Source of the DNA: Tuctoria greenei
Lineage: Eukaryota > Streptophyta > Magnoliopsida > Poales > Poaceae
Assembly (NCBI GenBank): GCA_036927565.1
Contig: JAYESD010000004.1
Coordinates: 163,839,697-163,903,696, forward strand
Direction: 5' to 3'
Length of the DNA stretch: 64,000 nt
This document shows positions 52,472 through 63,440 of this stretch, piece by piece. Numbering within the stretch: position 1 is the stretch's first letter; each line of letters opens with the position of its first letter. The notes under the pieces are model-generated. The model made no database searches, was not told the DNA's origin, and saw nothing but the letters and a program-made list of their open reading frames with translations. Both the position numbers and the translations under genes were made by a program.

Positions 52472-54031
52472 TGAAAGTGCATCTAGGACTCCCTTGTGGG
52501 TTTTGGATGATTTATGACAAGCAATTGGGATCCTAATTCTTTTGTTGAGATGAATGCAGAAAAATGATGAAAGATGAGCAAAGTGCCAAAAAGAGGAAAT
52601 TGAGAAGGAAAATGGATTTGAGCTCAAGGAGAAGAAACTAGTAGTTTAGTATGTGTGGAGTGTGTTAAGGAAACACACCCAAGAGCTCAATCTCATTTAA
52701 TCACACACACACATGCACAAAGCTATACAGGACCGGACTAGTCCGATGTCCACCGGACTAGTCCGATATCACATTCTGCACAAGATCGGACAAGTCCGGT
52801 CATCACCGGACTAGTCCGATAATTCTTCTGTTCCACTTCGGACTAGTCCTCCCCAGTGCGGACTAGTCCTCAACACAATGCACAGGTCACTAGATCGGAC
52901 AAGTCCGGTCTCCACCGGACTAGTCCGATATCCTTTCTGATCCACTTCGGACAAGTCCGGTGTTTACACGGACTAGTCCGATATACACACTGATCTAAAT
53001 CGGACAAGTCCTCCAAGTGCGGACTTGTCATCCTAAACACTAAAGGTTTCACAGGTCCGGACCAGTCCGATGACAATCGGACTAGTCCGAAGTTTTCCAG
53101 CAGTGAAATCGGACAAGTCCGTTTTCAAACGGACTAGTCCGATATTCCTGGACACTTAGGGTTTGCTTCTCACAGCACACCGGACTAGTCCGGTCACCAC
53201 CACGGACTAGTCCGAATTTACTGAACCCTAACGGTAACTTCCAGAAACCCCTTATAAATAGAGGTGCACGGCCCACTTTCAAACTCTCTCGAACCCTAGC
53301 GCCGTCACACCTCCCAAGAGCCTCAAAAACTACCTCTCTCCACAAAACCAAGTGCTAAATTGATCACTACATTGAAGATCACTTGTAGATCATTGGAGAG
53401 GGCACTTGATACGCGATTGAGCTCTTGGTTTGAATCTCTAACACACTCTTGCATCTCAGTTTGTATACTTTGAAGTGTGTTATTGGTGGTCTTGAATCTT
53501 GTAATCAAGGGAGCGCTCAACTTGTGAGATCGCCCCTTAAACTCGGTGATTTACCTCTGTGTGATTAGTGGAAGAGGATTGGCCTTCGTGGCGATCCGAA
53601 CGAGGGAAGGGTTAGTGAAGACCCGACCCTTTTGTGGGCTCCTCAACGTGGACGTAGGCTGCCTTCGTGGTAACCGAACCACGGGATAAATCTTGTGTCT
53701 TTCATTTGTGTTCTTTATTCTAGTTGATCAACATTATCTAGGGTTTGATTAGATTTGTTGAATACAAAGTTAATAGTTGAAATAAAGTCATATTCTTAAT
53801 AGAATCTGTTACACAACTATTGACCTGATCACAAAGTTTATATTTCCGCTGCAAAAGTCAACAAACAATCAAATTGACCTAACTTGATCAACCTAGCCCG
53901 TAAAATCCGGACTAGTCCGCACTTTACCGGACTAGTCCGTTATATCTGTTTTTGATCTCGTTGTTGAAGTGTTACAGGAACCGATAAAATTCAAGAAGGC
54001 CTATTCACCCCCCCCTCTAGGCCAACATTCA
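52472..54031 (+). repeat. 3' LTR of element C
   Basis: Near-identical partner of 42238-43798 (offset 10234; one base shorter in the terminal C run). It carries the same palindrome array and TATA box (53253-53260). Confidence 0.97.
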
Positions 54032-55252
54032 TCCTGGAACCTGAGGTAAGTTGATGCATACAGCAGTAGAAAGAAGGCAACTGATCCTAGATTCTGGAGC
54101 AACTTTCACGCGGACTACTATAGTTCTGTGTACCTGCAGATAAAGACTCCAGTAGTCCGCAGCCAATGAATTGACTGGAGCCACTTTGAAAGAAAAAGGT
54201 TTGGTGCTTTTGATGAAGTGCTACAGGCTGCACAGAGGCATGGCCTCAAGGACTTATTTGCTTTCAGGTACAACTAGAATGATGAGGTCATAACACAGTT
54301 CTTTGCAACCTGCTTCTTTGCAAGTGATGAAGAAGAGCGAGTGACTTGGATGACACATGGATCCAAGTACACTGTGACATATGATGAATTTGCTAGGCTG
54401 CTGCACCTTGGCGACACCGTCAGCAATGAAGTGATTATTCACAACATTGGGATTTTAGAGAAGGACAAGATGGACTTTCTCTATGATACCCGTCTCAAGT
54501 ACAATCCTCCCTTAACATGAACATGAAGTCGTTCTTCATGGTTCTCAACAGGGTGCTTAGGAAGACAATTGCTCTGAAGGATGGAGATGCAGGGAGTGTT
54601 CAAGGCTACCTCAGGACATTGATGAAGGTGATTAGCAAGGGCAGGAAATTTGACATCTTTGACTACATTTGGAAAGACATGGTGAACATTTCCTGCACCA
54701 CTAACTGTTCCTGTGGCTATGTGCCTTATATAATGTTTATGATAGAGAAGGTCACTGGAATCGAGTTTGTGAAAGATGTTGAGCACACAGCCTTGAGGCC
54801 CCAAAAGCCCCCTCAAGTCTCTCTTCCAACTGCTCCATCTCCTGTTTCAAGTGAAGAGGCTCCGAGGAAAGCTCAAAGAGATGCAAGGCCTTCCTCTAAC
54901 ACTAGGGCCCCTCCCCACAAAGGGTCTCCTAGTGGCATAATGAAGTACTTGGCTGCTATTTTTGGCTCCTGCGGGAAAGCTGAAGTGAAGCTCCGCATGT
55001 AGAACAAGGCAAGAAAAGAGGACATGAGGTACATGAAGCAAAATGTCAAGGCCATATGTCAAAAGCTGGAGATTGGGCCTATTGGATCTCCAGTCATCTC
55101 CGAGGACTCCCATTCTGACTTCTCAGAGCTTCCACCCCTTTCACCTTTCGAGCTTGCCTATTTTGGCATTGGGGGCGCTGTGAGTGGTTCTCATCCTCAT
55201 CCTCCTCAGCCCGAAGATGAAAACGATGAAAGGACCGACAACGAGGAGTGAG
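54032..55252 (+). pseudogene. Element B ORF3, 3' part (after inserted C)
   Basis: It continues the B ORF3 after the duplicated TCCTG: RFWSNFHADYYSSVYLQIKT, LKDLFAFRYN*NDEV (TGG to TAG), VTWMTHGSKYTVTYDEFARL, then a frame change near 54510 and an open stretch to 55002 with SVQGYLRTLMKVISKGRKFD. After one more stop comes the acidic end DENDERTDNEE. Colinear with C ORF3; a few stops and one small deletion make it non-functional. Confidence 0.85.
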
Positions 55253-55737
55253 TCGGCGACGCCTAGTAGATCCCTCTTCTCCTTCTTTTTGGTGTCTTGA
55301 TGCCATAGGGGGAGAGATTGAGGGGGATTCATTAGGTTGTAGTAGTAGATGCGAGATGAGATCTCTATTTGTATCTTTTGCTCTTTGTTATACTTTTGGT
55401 GCTATAAGGCTGTTTTTGGTGTTGTAAGACTCTTATTATGTTTTTAATCATGTTTATGAAGCTTGTGATGATGCCTTGATATGATCTATGTTTATGCTCT
55501 GAAATTGGCATACTTGTTTGATGTTGATATGATTATGTCATTTACCTCATTCTCATCACAATTATTGCTCACACACATATAGTTTTGCACCCCACCATAA
55601 AGAGTGCACATATGTCTTATGTTTTTATTGCTTAATTAGTTCCAAGCTCATTTGTGCACACTTTATGAAAATCTGGATTTTTTATCATATTTTTGAAATC
55701 TCAATTGGTTGTCATCAATCACCAAAAAGGGGGAGAT
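55253..55737 (+). other. Element B 3' untranslated region with polypurine tracts
   Basis: GGTGTCTTGATGCCA and TAGGGGGAGAGATTG (about 55292-55320) follow the ORF3 end. The terminal tract AAAAAGGGGGAGAT abuts the 3' LTR. Otherwise AT-rich, no ORF. Confidence 0.75.
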
Positions 55738-57286
55738 TGAAAGTGCATCTAGGCATCCCTTGTGGGTTTTGGTTGATTTATGACAAACAAATGAGATCCT
55801 AACAAAATTGTTGAGATGAACGTAGGTTTTAATGAAATTATGAAGAAAGCGCAAAAAGAAAGGAGAATGAGGAATCTATGTGGAAAAGAGCTCAAGAGCT
55901 AAATAGAATAGTTTGTTGTATATGGAGTGTGTTGGAGAAACACACCCCAAGAGCTCAAGCAAAAGAAATCATCCTCACTGCACAAAATTTCACAAGTCCG
56001 ATATTGGACTAGTCCGATATTCACCGGACTAGTCCGATATCTCTCTGACTAAGATCGGACTAGTCCCCCCTAGTGCGGACTAGTCCTCAGCACTTCACAT
56101 CTGCACATAAAACGGATCCGATAAAACCACGGACTAGCGCGATATCTTTCTGACTAAAAACGAACAAGTCCGCCCCAGTGCAGACTTGTCCTCAGGACAT
56201 CACATCTTTCACGACATCAGACAAGTCCGATATCACAACGGACTAGTCCAAAAACTCTCTGACTAAAATCGGACAAGTCCTCAAATTGCGGACTTGTCCT
56301 CAATACTACATGAGGATCACCACACCAGACTAGTCCGATAAATGCCAGACTAGTCTGAATATTTCCAAAGACCAAATTGGACTAGTCCGCCGTTGCCGGA
56401 CAAGTCTGATATATCAGAACACTTAGGGTTTCCCACACGCCGCACACCAGACTAGTCCGGAGTCCACCATGGACTAGTCTGGACATCGCAAACCCTAACG
56501 GTAACTTTTGGAAACCCTAGTATAAATAGAGGTGTACGGCCCTACAACCAATTCTCTCGATTCCCTGCGCTTTCACACCTCCCAAGAGCCCATAAAACAC
56601 ATCTCTACACACATTCTAACCCTAGAAAGATCAAACTTTGAGGTTTAGCATTGATCAAAAGGAGAGACTTGTTCCACACGTCTTGAGCTCTTGGGTTTGA
56701 TTCTCTCGCACACTCTTGTTGTTTATTGCATATATTTTGAGTGTGTTTGGTGGTGTTCTTGATTGTAAATCTTGGAGAGCCCTCAACTTGTGAGATGGCC
56801 CTGAATTCGATTATTTGCCCCCTTTGTGATTAGTGGAAGAGAATTGGCCTTCATGGCGATTCGACGGGGGTAGGGTTGGTGAAGACTCGGTCCTCTGTGG
56901 ACTCCTCAACGTGGATGTAGGTTTCCTTCATTGGAATCGAACCACGAGATAAAATCTTGTGTCACACTTTTGTTCTTATTGTTCATCTCAATCTAGGGTT
57001 TACTCAATCTTGGATAACATATGTTAAAACATTGTAATCAAAGTTAATTTGTGACATACATAGTTTCGTTGTTGTGATACATCTAAGTTACAACTTACTT
57101 TCCGCTGCATAGAGTACTTGACGTGAATTTTTGATCAAATTTGATTGTTCTAGTACGCACACACCGGACTAGTCTGCACCGTACCGGACTAGTCTGATTT
57201 CTCTATATCTGATCAAGTTTTTTAAGTGTTTCAAGATCCGACGAAAATTCAAAAAGCCTATTCACCCCCCCTCTAGGCTACATTCA
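55738..57286 (+). repeat. 3' LTR of element B
   Basis: It starts TGAAAGTGCATCTAGG and ends CTACATTCA. It carries a palindrome array (about 55995-56480) and TATAAATA at 56521-56528. About 5% different from the split 5' LTR in the first 350 bp by eye. Followed by GCGAC, the right target copy. Confidence 0.93.
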
Positions 57287-57291
57287 GCGAC

Positions 57292-58550
57292 ATTTCCCGT
57301 AGAATAGGGGTTGTGTAAAATAGTGCGCAGTAGATAAGAGGTTACCCCTGATATCTTGTGGGCTTTGAAGTAGTGATGAAGCTTCCTTAAGGCAATAAGA
57401 ACTGCATATAGTAGCTTATGCACCTCAATGTACCAAGTCTTGGCATCGTGGAGTACTTCACTGATGAAGTACACCGGCCGCTGGACAGTCTGGACCTTTT
57501 CCGAGTGGATCGGAGCTTCCTCTTCATCAACCTGGATCCTCTCAGAAGGGTCCGAAGATTCTTCTTGTTCAGACCGGACCTTCCCGGAGGTGTACAAACC
57601 TTCTTCTTGAACTGCAAGAACTCCCTTGGTTGATAGAGGTTGATCCATAGGCTTCTTGCCTTTAGGATCCGTGCCTAGGGGCTGGGACCAAGACTCGCCT
57701 TCAGGTACCTCTGGACCGTCCCAGAGGGGTATAGGCTCATGAGCAGATGGTGGCTCTGGTCTCTCAGCAACCAGAACCATGCTAACAACCTCCTTAGTTG
57801 GTGAAATATAAAGCAAAAGAGGCTCACCAGGTTTCGGAGCTACCAAAACTCGCAGTGTGGTGAGGAGCTGCTTGAGCTCCCAAAATGCCTTCTCCGCTTC
57901 TTCAGACCACTGGAATGGTCCGAACTTCCTCAATAATTTGAAGAAGGGAAGCGCTCGCTCTTCCAGCCTTGAGATAAACAGGCTGAGTGCAGCTAGACAC
58001 CCAATTAGCTTATGGACGTCCTTGACGCGGGTTGGAGGCCACACTTTTCAATGGGATTGATATTGGTCGGATTTGCCTCAATTCCTCGGTGATTCACCAA
58101 GAAACCAAGGATCTTTCTGGAGTTAACTCCGAAGATGCACTTGTCCAGGTTGAGCTTCGTACGTGTCAAGCGCAGCTTGTCGAAGACGACCTGCATATTG
58201 TCAAGGAGTGATTCCTTATTCTTCACTTTGATGACGATGTCATCGACGTAGACCTCCACCAAGTCCCTAATGAGCTCTCCAAACGTTTTGTGCATGGCTC
58301 GCACAAAAGTTGAAGCAACGTTTTTGAGACCGAAAGGCATGGCGGTGTAACAGTACAACCCATCTACTATAATGAAGGAAGTATGCTCTTCATCTTCCCT
58401 AGACATTTGAATCTGATGATATCCAGAATATACATCTAGGAAACATAGTAATTCACACCCGGAGGTAGAATCCACTATCTGATCTATTCTAGGAAGTGGA
58501 AATGGGTCTTTTGGGCATGCCTTTTTCAAGGTGGTGTAGTCGATGCACAT
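57292..58550 (-). pseudogene. Element D reverse transcriptase and RNase H N-terminal part
   Basis: RT reads MCIDYTTLKKACPKDPFPLP, then FLDVYSGYHQIQM, MPFGLKNVASTF and the active-site YVDDIVIK. RNase H follows in another frame (RPVYFISEVLHDAKTWY, KLLYAVLIALRKLHHYF). Between the RNase H strands an extra acidic stretch of about 90 residues (DPSERIQVDEEEAPIHSE and neighbours) is not typical of Ty3 RNase H. The frameshift near 58010-58040 breaks the protein. The frame is cut by B and resumes at 23754. Confidence 0.85.
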
Positions 58551-59048
58551 CCGAAGCTTCCCACCAGCCTTTGGTACAACGACTGGGTTTGCCAGTCACC
58601 AAGGATGATGAACTTCGCGGATGAAACCAGTGTCGAGCCGCTTCTTGATTTCTTGTCTGATGATGTTCTGCCGCTTGACGGATTACTTCTGGGGCTTCTG
58701 ATGTATTGGTTGTGCATCGGGGTATATCTTCAGGTTCTGCTCGATCACCTCCCTAGGGATCGCAGGCATCTCTGACAGTTGCTATTCAAACACGTCGCCC
58801 GAAGGAAAGTGATGAGTGCGAGTTCCTTTTTGTCATCCAGACCTCCCAATATATGAGTGGACGATTTGGACAACTTTGATCGGGATGTCAGTGTCGCCGC
58901 GTAGTTGCACACGAGGTGCAGAGGTTGAGCCATGCTGACTCGAGCTCAAAAGTTGTTGAGCTGGTCACTCCTTGCCAGATTCTTCTTCTTGCGCCATTAC
59001 AAGCGCATGAAGTTCTTCCAGCACAGTGACTCCAGCAGTGCAATCCCC
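58551..59048 (-). pseudogene. Element D pol, protease-RT linker, degenerate
   Basis: Short frames show the RT N-terminus: a QEIKKRLDTGFIREVHHP-type block, a stop, then NPVVVPKAGGKLR leading into MCIDYTTL. Upstream pieces (58745-58933) lie in other frames. No continuous reading frame. Confidence 0.6.
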
Positions 59049-59477
59049 TCAGATCCAAAGGACGCCTGAAGGAGTTGGCATCTTCAACACCAGATAGCCG
59101 TATAAGGCTACGGCCAGGAACCTATACAGGGCTGGCCTGCCTAGGATGGCATTGAAGGGAAGGCTTATGTGTGCCGCATTAAACATGAGATTCTCAGACC
59201 TATAGTTGTACCGAGTCCCGAAGGACACCGAGAGTGTAACTGATCCGAGAGGAATGATGGCTCTCGGACCTACTCTGGAGAAAGAACGTGAGGGCCTAAG
59301 GTCCGATAGGCTGAGTTGGATGTTGTTGATAGTAGGAGAGACCATCAAAGGCAATTGACCAACTCCGGTCATGTTCTTCGGGCAATCCGAAGCATCAAAG
59401 GTGACGGCGGTATCCATCCCCTTCCGATGAGGTTCTTCTTTGGTAGTGGGAGCCGCGATAGCCATCTCCCGGTGCAT
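59049..59477 (-). pseudogene. Element D protease remnant
   Basis: VTFDASDCPKNMTGVGQLPL, SVSFGTRYNYRSENLMF and NAILGRPALYRFLAVAL are typical blocks of the Tat-lineage gag-protease region. The segment that should hold the catalytic D(G/T)G triad is missing: NNIQLSLSDLRPSRSFSR joins the flanking blocks directly, a deletion of roughly 25 residues. Inactive. Confidence 0.75.
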
Positions 59478-60091
59478 TATCTTGACGATACGCCCGGAGG
59501 TAATATCCCATTAACCTCCATATATCATATGGAGAGTCTTCCAATGCTTGTTGTCGAAGATATCAGAGTCGTCGTCGACGGTGTTGTAGACGGCCTTCAA
59601 GGACTTCTTGGCGTCTTGGAAGCCTAGCTCCTGATCAGACGGAGCTTCACTGGCATTCTGTTTCCCTTCCCGTTGGCGGAAAGGGGTTTATTCTTGGCAC
59701 TTATTGTTGTGTTCAATAAGCCGCTTGACCTCGCGATAGTCTTCAAGATTATGGGTGTTCGCAACATCTTCTCACCGTAGCCATCCTCAGATGATGGTCG
59801 GGGTCATTTTTTGGGGCGTGGCCCCCTTCCACCAGGAACTGCAGCAGCAGCAGTAGGCGTGTCAGCCAACGACTTCTTCTTGCCGTTGGACTTCTTATTC
59901 TTCTTTCCACTTCCGGAGGCAGTAGCTTCATCCATTGCGGAGGGTTTACCAGCCTACGCAGCTGGTTTGCAGTGCATCTCTGGGCCCTCCGCAGCCCTAG
60001 TACATTTGTAAGCTAGGCTGAAGAGCTCTGTGACACTGCTGACATCTTCGGATGCCAGCTTCTCCTGCATCTTCTTATCTCTAACTCCCTA
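59478..60091 (-). pseudogene. Element D gag-protease linker
   Basis: Fragments in several frames: TELFSLAYKCTRAAEG, GSGKKNKKSNGKKKSLAD and FQDAKKSLKAVYNTVDDDSD. These match the basic linker between capsid and protease of such elements. Stops are frequent; no zinc knuckle was seen. Confidence 0.55.
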
Positions 60092-61110
60092 TCAGAATGC
60101 AACAACGATAGAGGTGTTGGACATTGAAATAATTGTATTTTGTACCTGAGAAAATCGTTGGATGCATGATCGCAGCAACTCTTCCGCCTTCTGTTGTACG
60201 GTGAATAGATCCAGTTCAATGCCAGACCAGGTGTAGGAGCTCCCGAAGTTGGCGATGAACTGGCGACAGAGATCCTCCCAACTATAAATTGAATCAGGAG
60301 GAAGACTCATGAACCAGGACCTTGATGTCCCGGTTCGAGCCACGGGGAAGTAGTTGGCCATCACGGCCTCATTGCCTCCGGCTGGGAGAATGGCAGTGGA
60401 GTAAATCTGAAGAAAATTGACATGATTGACTGACCCGTCGTATTTCTTCGGCAAATGAGGCCAGAACATAGGTGTCCAATCAACCATGTGAAGATGCATG
60501 GCATGGGCCGAATAGCCGGCCCCCACTCCTAGTGAAGAAGGGTTTCCTTGAGCCTCTCACCTCTCGCGAGCGCGGTAGATATGGACACGGCTGTCCTGCC
60601 TCATGTATCGGCGGTCGAGCTCCGACTGGAGGTCCTGCATCGGGAGCCTTGACGTCGTATGAGTGCGGCGAGCCCCAAAGGGCAGTGACATCACTTGCTG
60701 GGAGGGAACATGTCTCCTGTGCTGCGACGCCTGAGGACCAAGTCTACCAGACAAGGTCCTATTCCAAGTAGGTGCCTACTCAGTGTGGGGCAGACCTTGG
60801 ACGCTGAGGGCATTAGTTGCAGCTGCAACTAAATGCTCAACATCAGCGCACCATTGCTCCATGGCGATCGGAGGAGCTCCGGGCGCTGGAGGACGCTGAA
60901 GAAGAGCCCGCGCTGCGTTCAACACTTTCTCAGGGTTGTTGGTCGATGCAATGACCGATGCAAACACACTATCTTGCTGAATGGTGGAGGTGGTGGTGTA
61001 ACGGTACCCGCCAGGACAACAACTTTGGCTGGCTGCTGCACGTTGGAGGGATTTCCTCCAGTAGGCTGCTCAGCCAAACCGTTGGACGAAGCTACAGAGG
61101 AGTTGACCAT
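60092..61110 (-). pseudogene. gag: Element D gag (Retrotrans_gag domain), broken
   Basis: The capsid domain is clear at 60092-60526: PHLPKKYDGSVNHVNFLQIY, VMANYFPVARTGTSRSWFM, YSWEDLCRQFIANFGSSY and SCIQRFSQVQNTI (PF03732-type). N-terminal pieces at 60776-60967 (NAARALLQRPPAPGAPPIAM) and 60919-61110 are in different frames, with stops between. Gag lies directly inside the primer site, as expected. Confidence 0.8.
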
Positions 61111-61134
61111 CTTTAGATCTTAGGCTGCCCCCTA

Positions 61135-61146
61135 CCTAGTGTGCCA
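61135..61146 (-). other. Primer binding site of element D
   Basis: Minus strand TGGCACACTAGG, continuing TAGGGGGC, starts 2 bases after the 5' LTR end. The matching tRNA was not identified with certainty. Confidence 0.55.
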
Positions 61147-61148
61147 AA

Positions 61149-61984
61149 TGTCGAAGTGTAGCAACAACACTTCCCCCAGTACTACTAAAGCTTAGTCCAT
61201 GGAGGTTCGTATTCAGTTGGGGCGCGTGTAAGATCAAGAACAAGAGGTGAACACCAAGTGTTTTTACGTGGTTTGGGCCGCCTGAGCATAATATCCTACT
61301 CCACAGGGTGGTTGTTGATTGTATATGCGTAGAGACTGCCTGAGATTGCTTGTGTCTCTACCGTATGGTGCATCCCTTTTATATGTTAATGACTGACTGT
61401 TACAGTATATGCCTGGCCCAAAAAGTGGCCCTGGCTATCATAAACAGCCCATACACGATCTACTGGTTTTATGGGTGATTAACATTGTGATAACATGCCT
61501 TAATGGGTGGTCTTATCAGTCTTGATAGCCACTTGATTGTGCGCCTTTAATACAACATTGATGGCGCATTAACCAGGTCTTGTAACGGTTGTTTAATAGC
61601 CTCTTGAATGTTCATGTCATTGGAGATCCGGCTACCTTCCTGTTGCAGGCTTAGTTCAGGAGGTCTGACACGTGGCAGCTCTTGAGCTTCCCTTTGCGAG
61701 GAGGTAGGTCTGGAGCTACTTGACACATGGCAGCACCAGAGCTTCTCTCTACTCGGGGTTAGGTCCGGAGCTACTGGACACATGGTAGCACAGGAGCTTC
61801 CCTGTGAAGGGAGGTAGGTCCAGCCCTGCAAGACACGTGGTAGCTCCAGAGCTACCCAAACGAGGGAGGCGGGCCCAGTGTTGTGGGACACATGTTGCCT
61901 ACAGGAGTCTTCAACATTGGCAGACGAAACTCCATGACTTTATCCACAGTATCAGGGGGTACCTGGTATCTAGGGTACTGACAA
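61149..61984 (-). repeat. 5' LTR of gypsy element D
   Basis: 836 bp, minus-strand start TGTCAGTACCC, end CTTCGACA. Partner of 13741-14574. Flanked on the right by the duplicated ATCAC. Confidence 0.9.
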
Positions 61985-62256
61985 TCACCATCATCAATTG
62001 AGTAACAAAATTCACAATAAACACTCCCAAATTACATATATTTGCATTGCATGTCTACAAGTATTTTAGCAAACATTATACCTTGCCTTGAACGGGATGA
62101 CGGTGGGCGCGCAGCACCGAGGGAGGTCAGGGGGCAGCACAGCGGCGCATGAGGACGAGTTGTCGGTTTCTTTAAACCAACACCCTTAGTTGATTTAAAT
62201 GTGATGGCCTCGATGCCTGTAATTAAACCGACACCTTACTCATCATTTCTTGTAGT
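61985..62256 (-). repeat. CACTA right end: subterminal repeats and terminal inverted repeat
   Basis: Minus-strand terminus CACTACAAGAAATGATGAGT, followed by AAGGTGTCGGTTT and a second GTTGGTTTAAAGAAACC unit near 62160-62185. It pairs with the left end at 10093. The GC-rich stretch 62095-62155 is unassigned. Confidence 0.85.
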
Positions 62257-62713
62257 GGATTCTCTGACATAAAGAAGACGAGTGTACTTAAAGCTCGACT
62301 CCTATTATTACAAATAAGGAGACACCCTTTCCTAGGAAGTGGGCGTGTCTCCCATTCCATTCCTAGAGAGACAAGCTTTACAAAAGCTCATATCGATTTT
62401 GTACTCTTTCCTGCCGCTTCCACTTCCAGTGTGACTGCTCCACTCCCTGGGAGTGTGAATGTTTAAAACTGAGCGGTTCCGTTACTTCATGCGTCCCATC
62501 AGTGCGAATCATGCACTGGGAGGCGAACCATCACTGCGTGTCGAGAGGCGAACCGCAAGCAAGCCAGAACCATCACTGCACGCCAGCAAGCCAGACATTA
62601 ATATAGACACACCATGGTTTTCTCAGAACACCATTGTCTAAACTGCGCATACTCTTCCTCTTTGCTGCTTGCGCCCTCATTAGTTCCTTTGCAGCACAGT
62701 GATACCGAAGCCT
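62257..62713. other. Flanking DNA right of the nest, with a short hairpin
   Basis: No gene seen. GGAGACAC (62318-62325) and GTGTCTCC (62345-62352) form an 8-bp inverted repeat around a CCTAGG-containing loop. The remainder is the possible upstream region of the pseudogene at 62714. Confidence 0.45.
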
Positions 62714-63440
62714 ATGGAGTTCTCACCCTCGCATGAAATTGAGGTCGAGATTGTGGGGCGCGTCGCCGAAATCTCCCCGCGGCCCATGGACGACCTCTCC
62801 AGTCTGCGTGCCAGCTGCAAGACCATGCACGTGGCATGCTAAGAGGGCGCCGCGGGCAGGCGCGTGGCGCTGTAGTGCGAGAGCTGGAGGTTGTGGTCCG
62901 AACACGAGGAGGGGCGCTTCTAGCGCACCCTCGTGGAGCACCTGGCCATCGTCGGCAACACTAGTGCATGCTGTGACACCGGGCTCAAGCTCGTCTTCGC
63001 GGACAGGCGTGCGCAGCTGGGTGCCTAGTGCCTCGTCGGGGCGGTCGCAGTTGGCCACGTGCGCGCATCCTAGGTCCTCGCCCTCCTCCTCTATGACACT
63101 GATTTTGCGTCCTATGACGCCGTTGAGTATATCCGATAGTCGGTGGTGAGGTCGATGTTAGCAAGAAAGCGGTCGGGTTCATCGCGATCAAGAGTACCAA
63201 CACAAAGTGCAAACGCTGTCGGTTGCAAGCTCTCAATGATGTCAAGATATGATGTGGCCCCGGAGACCCTTGATACCGGCGACGATGGTGCTCCCCAGAA
63301 AGGAGTATGACTCGTGCACGGCCGCTGGCTGCGGCAAGCAAGGGTGGACCGGTTGCGTCTTCTGTAGCGATGACTGTAGGATTAGACACGAGCATGTCCA
63401 GTTCTGCCACACGGTGTTAGTCCATATGGGCTATATTTAA
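62714..63440 (+). pseudogene. F-box protein with C-terminal MYND-like finger, decayed
   Basis: It starts MEFSPSHEIEVEIVGRVAEI, then SPRPMDDLSSLRASCKTMH, which resembles the degenerate F-box of a large grass family. A stop follows after MHVAC, with more stops near 62872, 62921 and 63028. A frame change separates the end, where CTAAGCGKQGWTGCVFCSDD and RHEHVQFCH give a Cys/His pattern like the MYND-type finger (C-C-C-C-C-H-C) of the same family. About 240 codons against the usual 300 or more. Intact relatives would act in SCF ubiquitin ligases; this copy cannot. Confidence 0.55.

Larger units (their letters stand above)
42238..54031 (+). mobile_element. Ty1/copia element C, complete and apparently intact
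   Basis: LTRs of 1561 and 1560 bp differ by one substitution (GGCCC/GACCC near 43397/53631) and one base in a C run. The target duplication TCCTG is perfect (42233-42237, 54032-54036). Order: LTR, primer site, gag, pol, ORF3, polypurine tract, LTR; 11.8 kb. All three coding units are open and all catalytic motifs present. The insertion interrupts ORF3 of its relative B. It is the youngest insertion here and a candidate for an active or recently active element. Confidence 0.97.
23760..57286 (+). mobile_element. Ty1/copia element B, full-length, degenerate, split by A and C
   Basis: Plus-strand order: 5' LTR (split by A), initiator-Met primer site, gag, pol (PR-IN-RT-RH), ORF3 (split by C), polypurine tract, 3' LTR. 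LTRs of about 1546 and 1549 bp start TGAAAGTGCATCTAGG (TGACAG in the 5' copy) and end CTACATTCA. Without insertions it is about 10.7 kb. It is a subfamily relative of C: LTR ends, motif arrays, gag, pol and ORF3 all align. Many stops make it inactive. It lacks the 1000-nt gag-tail segment of C exactly at splice borders. Confidence 0.9.
13741..61984 (-). mobile_element. Ty3/gypsy (Tat/Grande-like) element D, full-length with nested insertions
   Basis: LTRs of 834 and 836 bp are bounded by TGTC...GACA and a perfect 5-bp target duplication ATCAC (13736-13740 and 61985-61989). On the minus strand: LTR, primer site, gag, protease, RT, RNase H, integrase, 72-bp repeats, antisense ORF region, polypurine tract, LTR. 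The pol order PR-RT-RH-IN defines Ty3/gypsy. Without nested B it is about 14.7 kb. All genes are broken. LTRs differ by about 12% over the first 140 bp by eye, so it is old. Confidence 0.9.
10093..62256 (-). mobile_element. CACTA (En/Spm-type) DNA transposon, host of the nest
   Basis: The right end reads (minus strand) CACTACAAGAAATGATGAGT followed by AAGGTGTCGG, a classic grass CACTA terminus. The left end CTCTATAAGAAATGC followed by AAAGGATGTCGG is a decayed inverted copy. Both ends carry subterminal GTCGGTTT / CCGACAC repeats. Flanking triplets are GCT and GAT, so the 3-bp target duplication is not exact. TNP2-type transposase remnants lie on the minus strand, so the 5' end is at the right. 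Without inserted element D it is only about 3.9 kb, a deletion derivative that cannot supply its own transposase. Confidence 0.8.

Noticed and set aside
62733..63149. 138-residue plus-strand ORF in another frame of the F-box pseudogene
   Set aside because: Ser/Pro/Arg-rich shadow frame; the recognisable F-box-like frame starts at 62714 and is interrupted.
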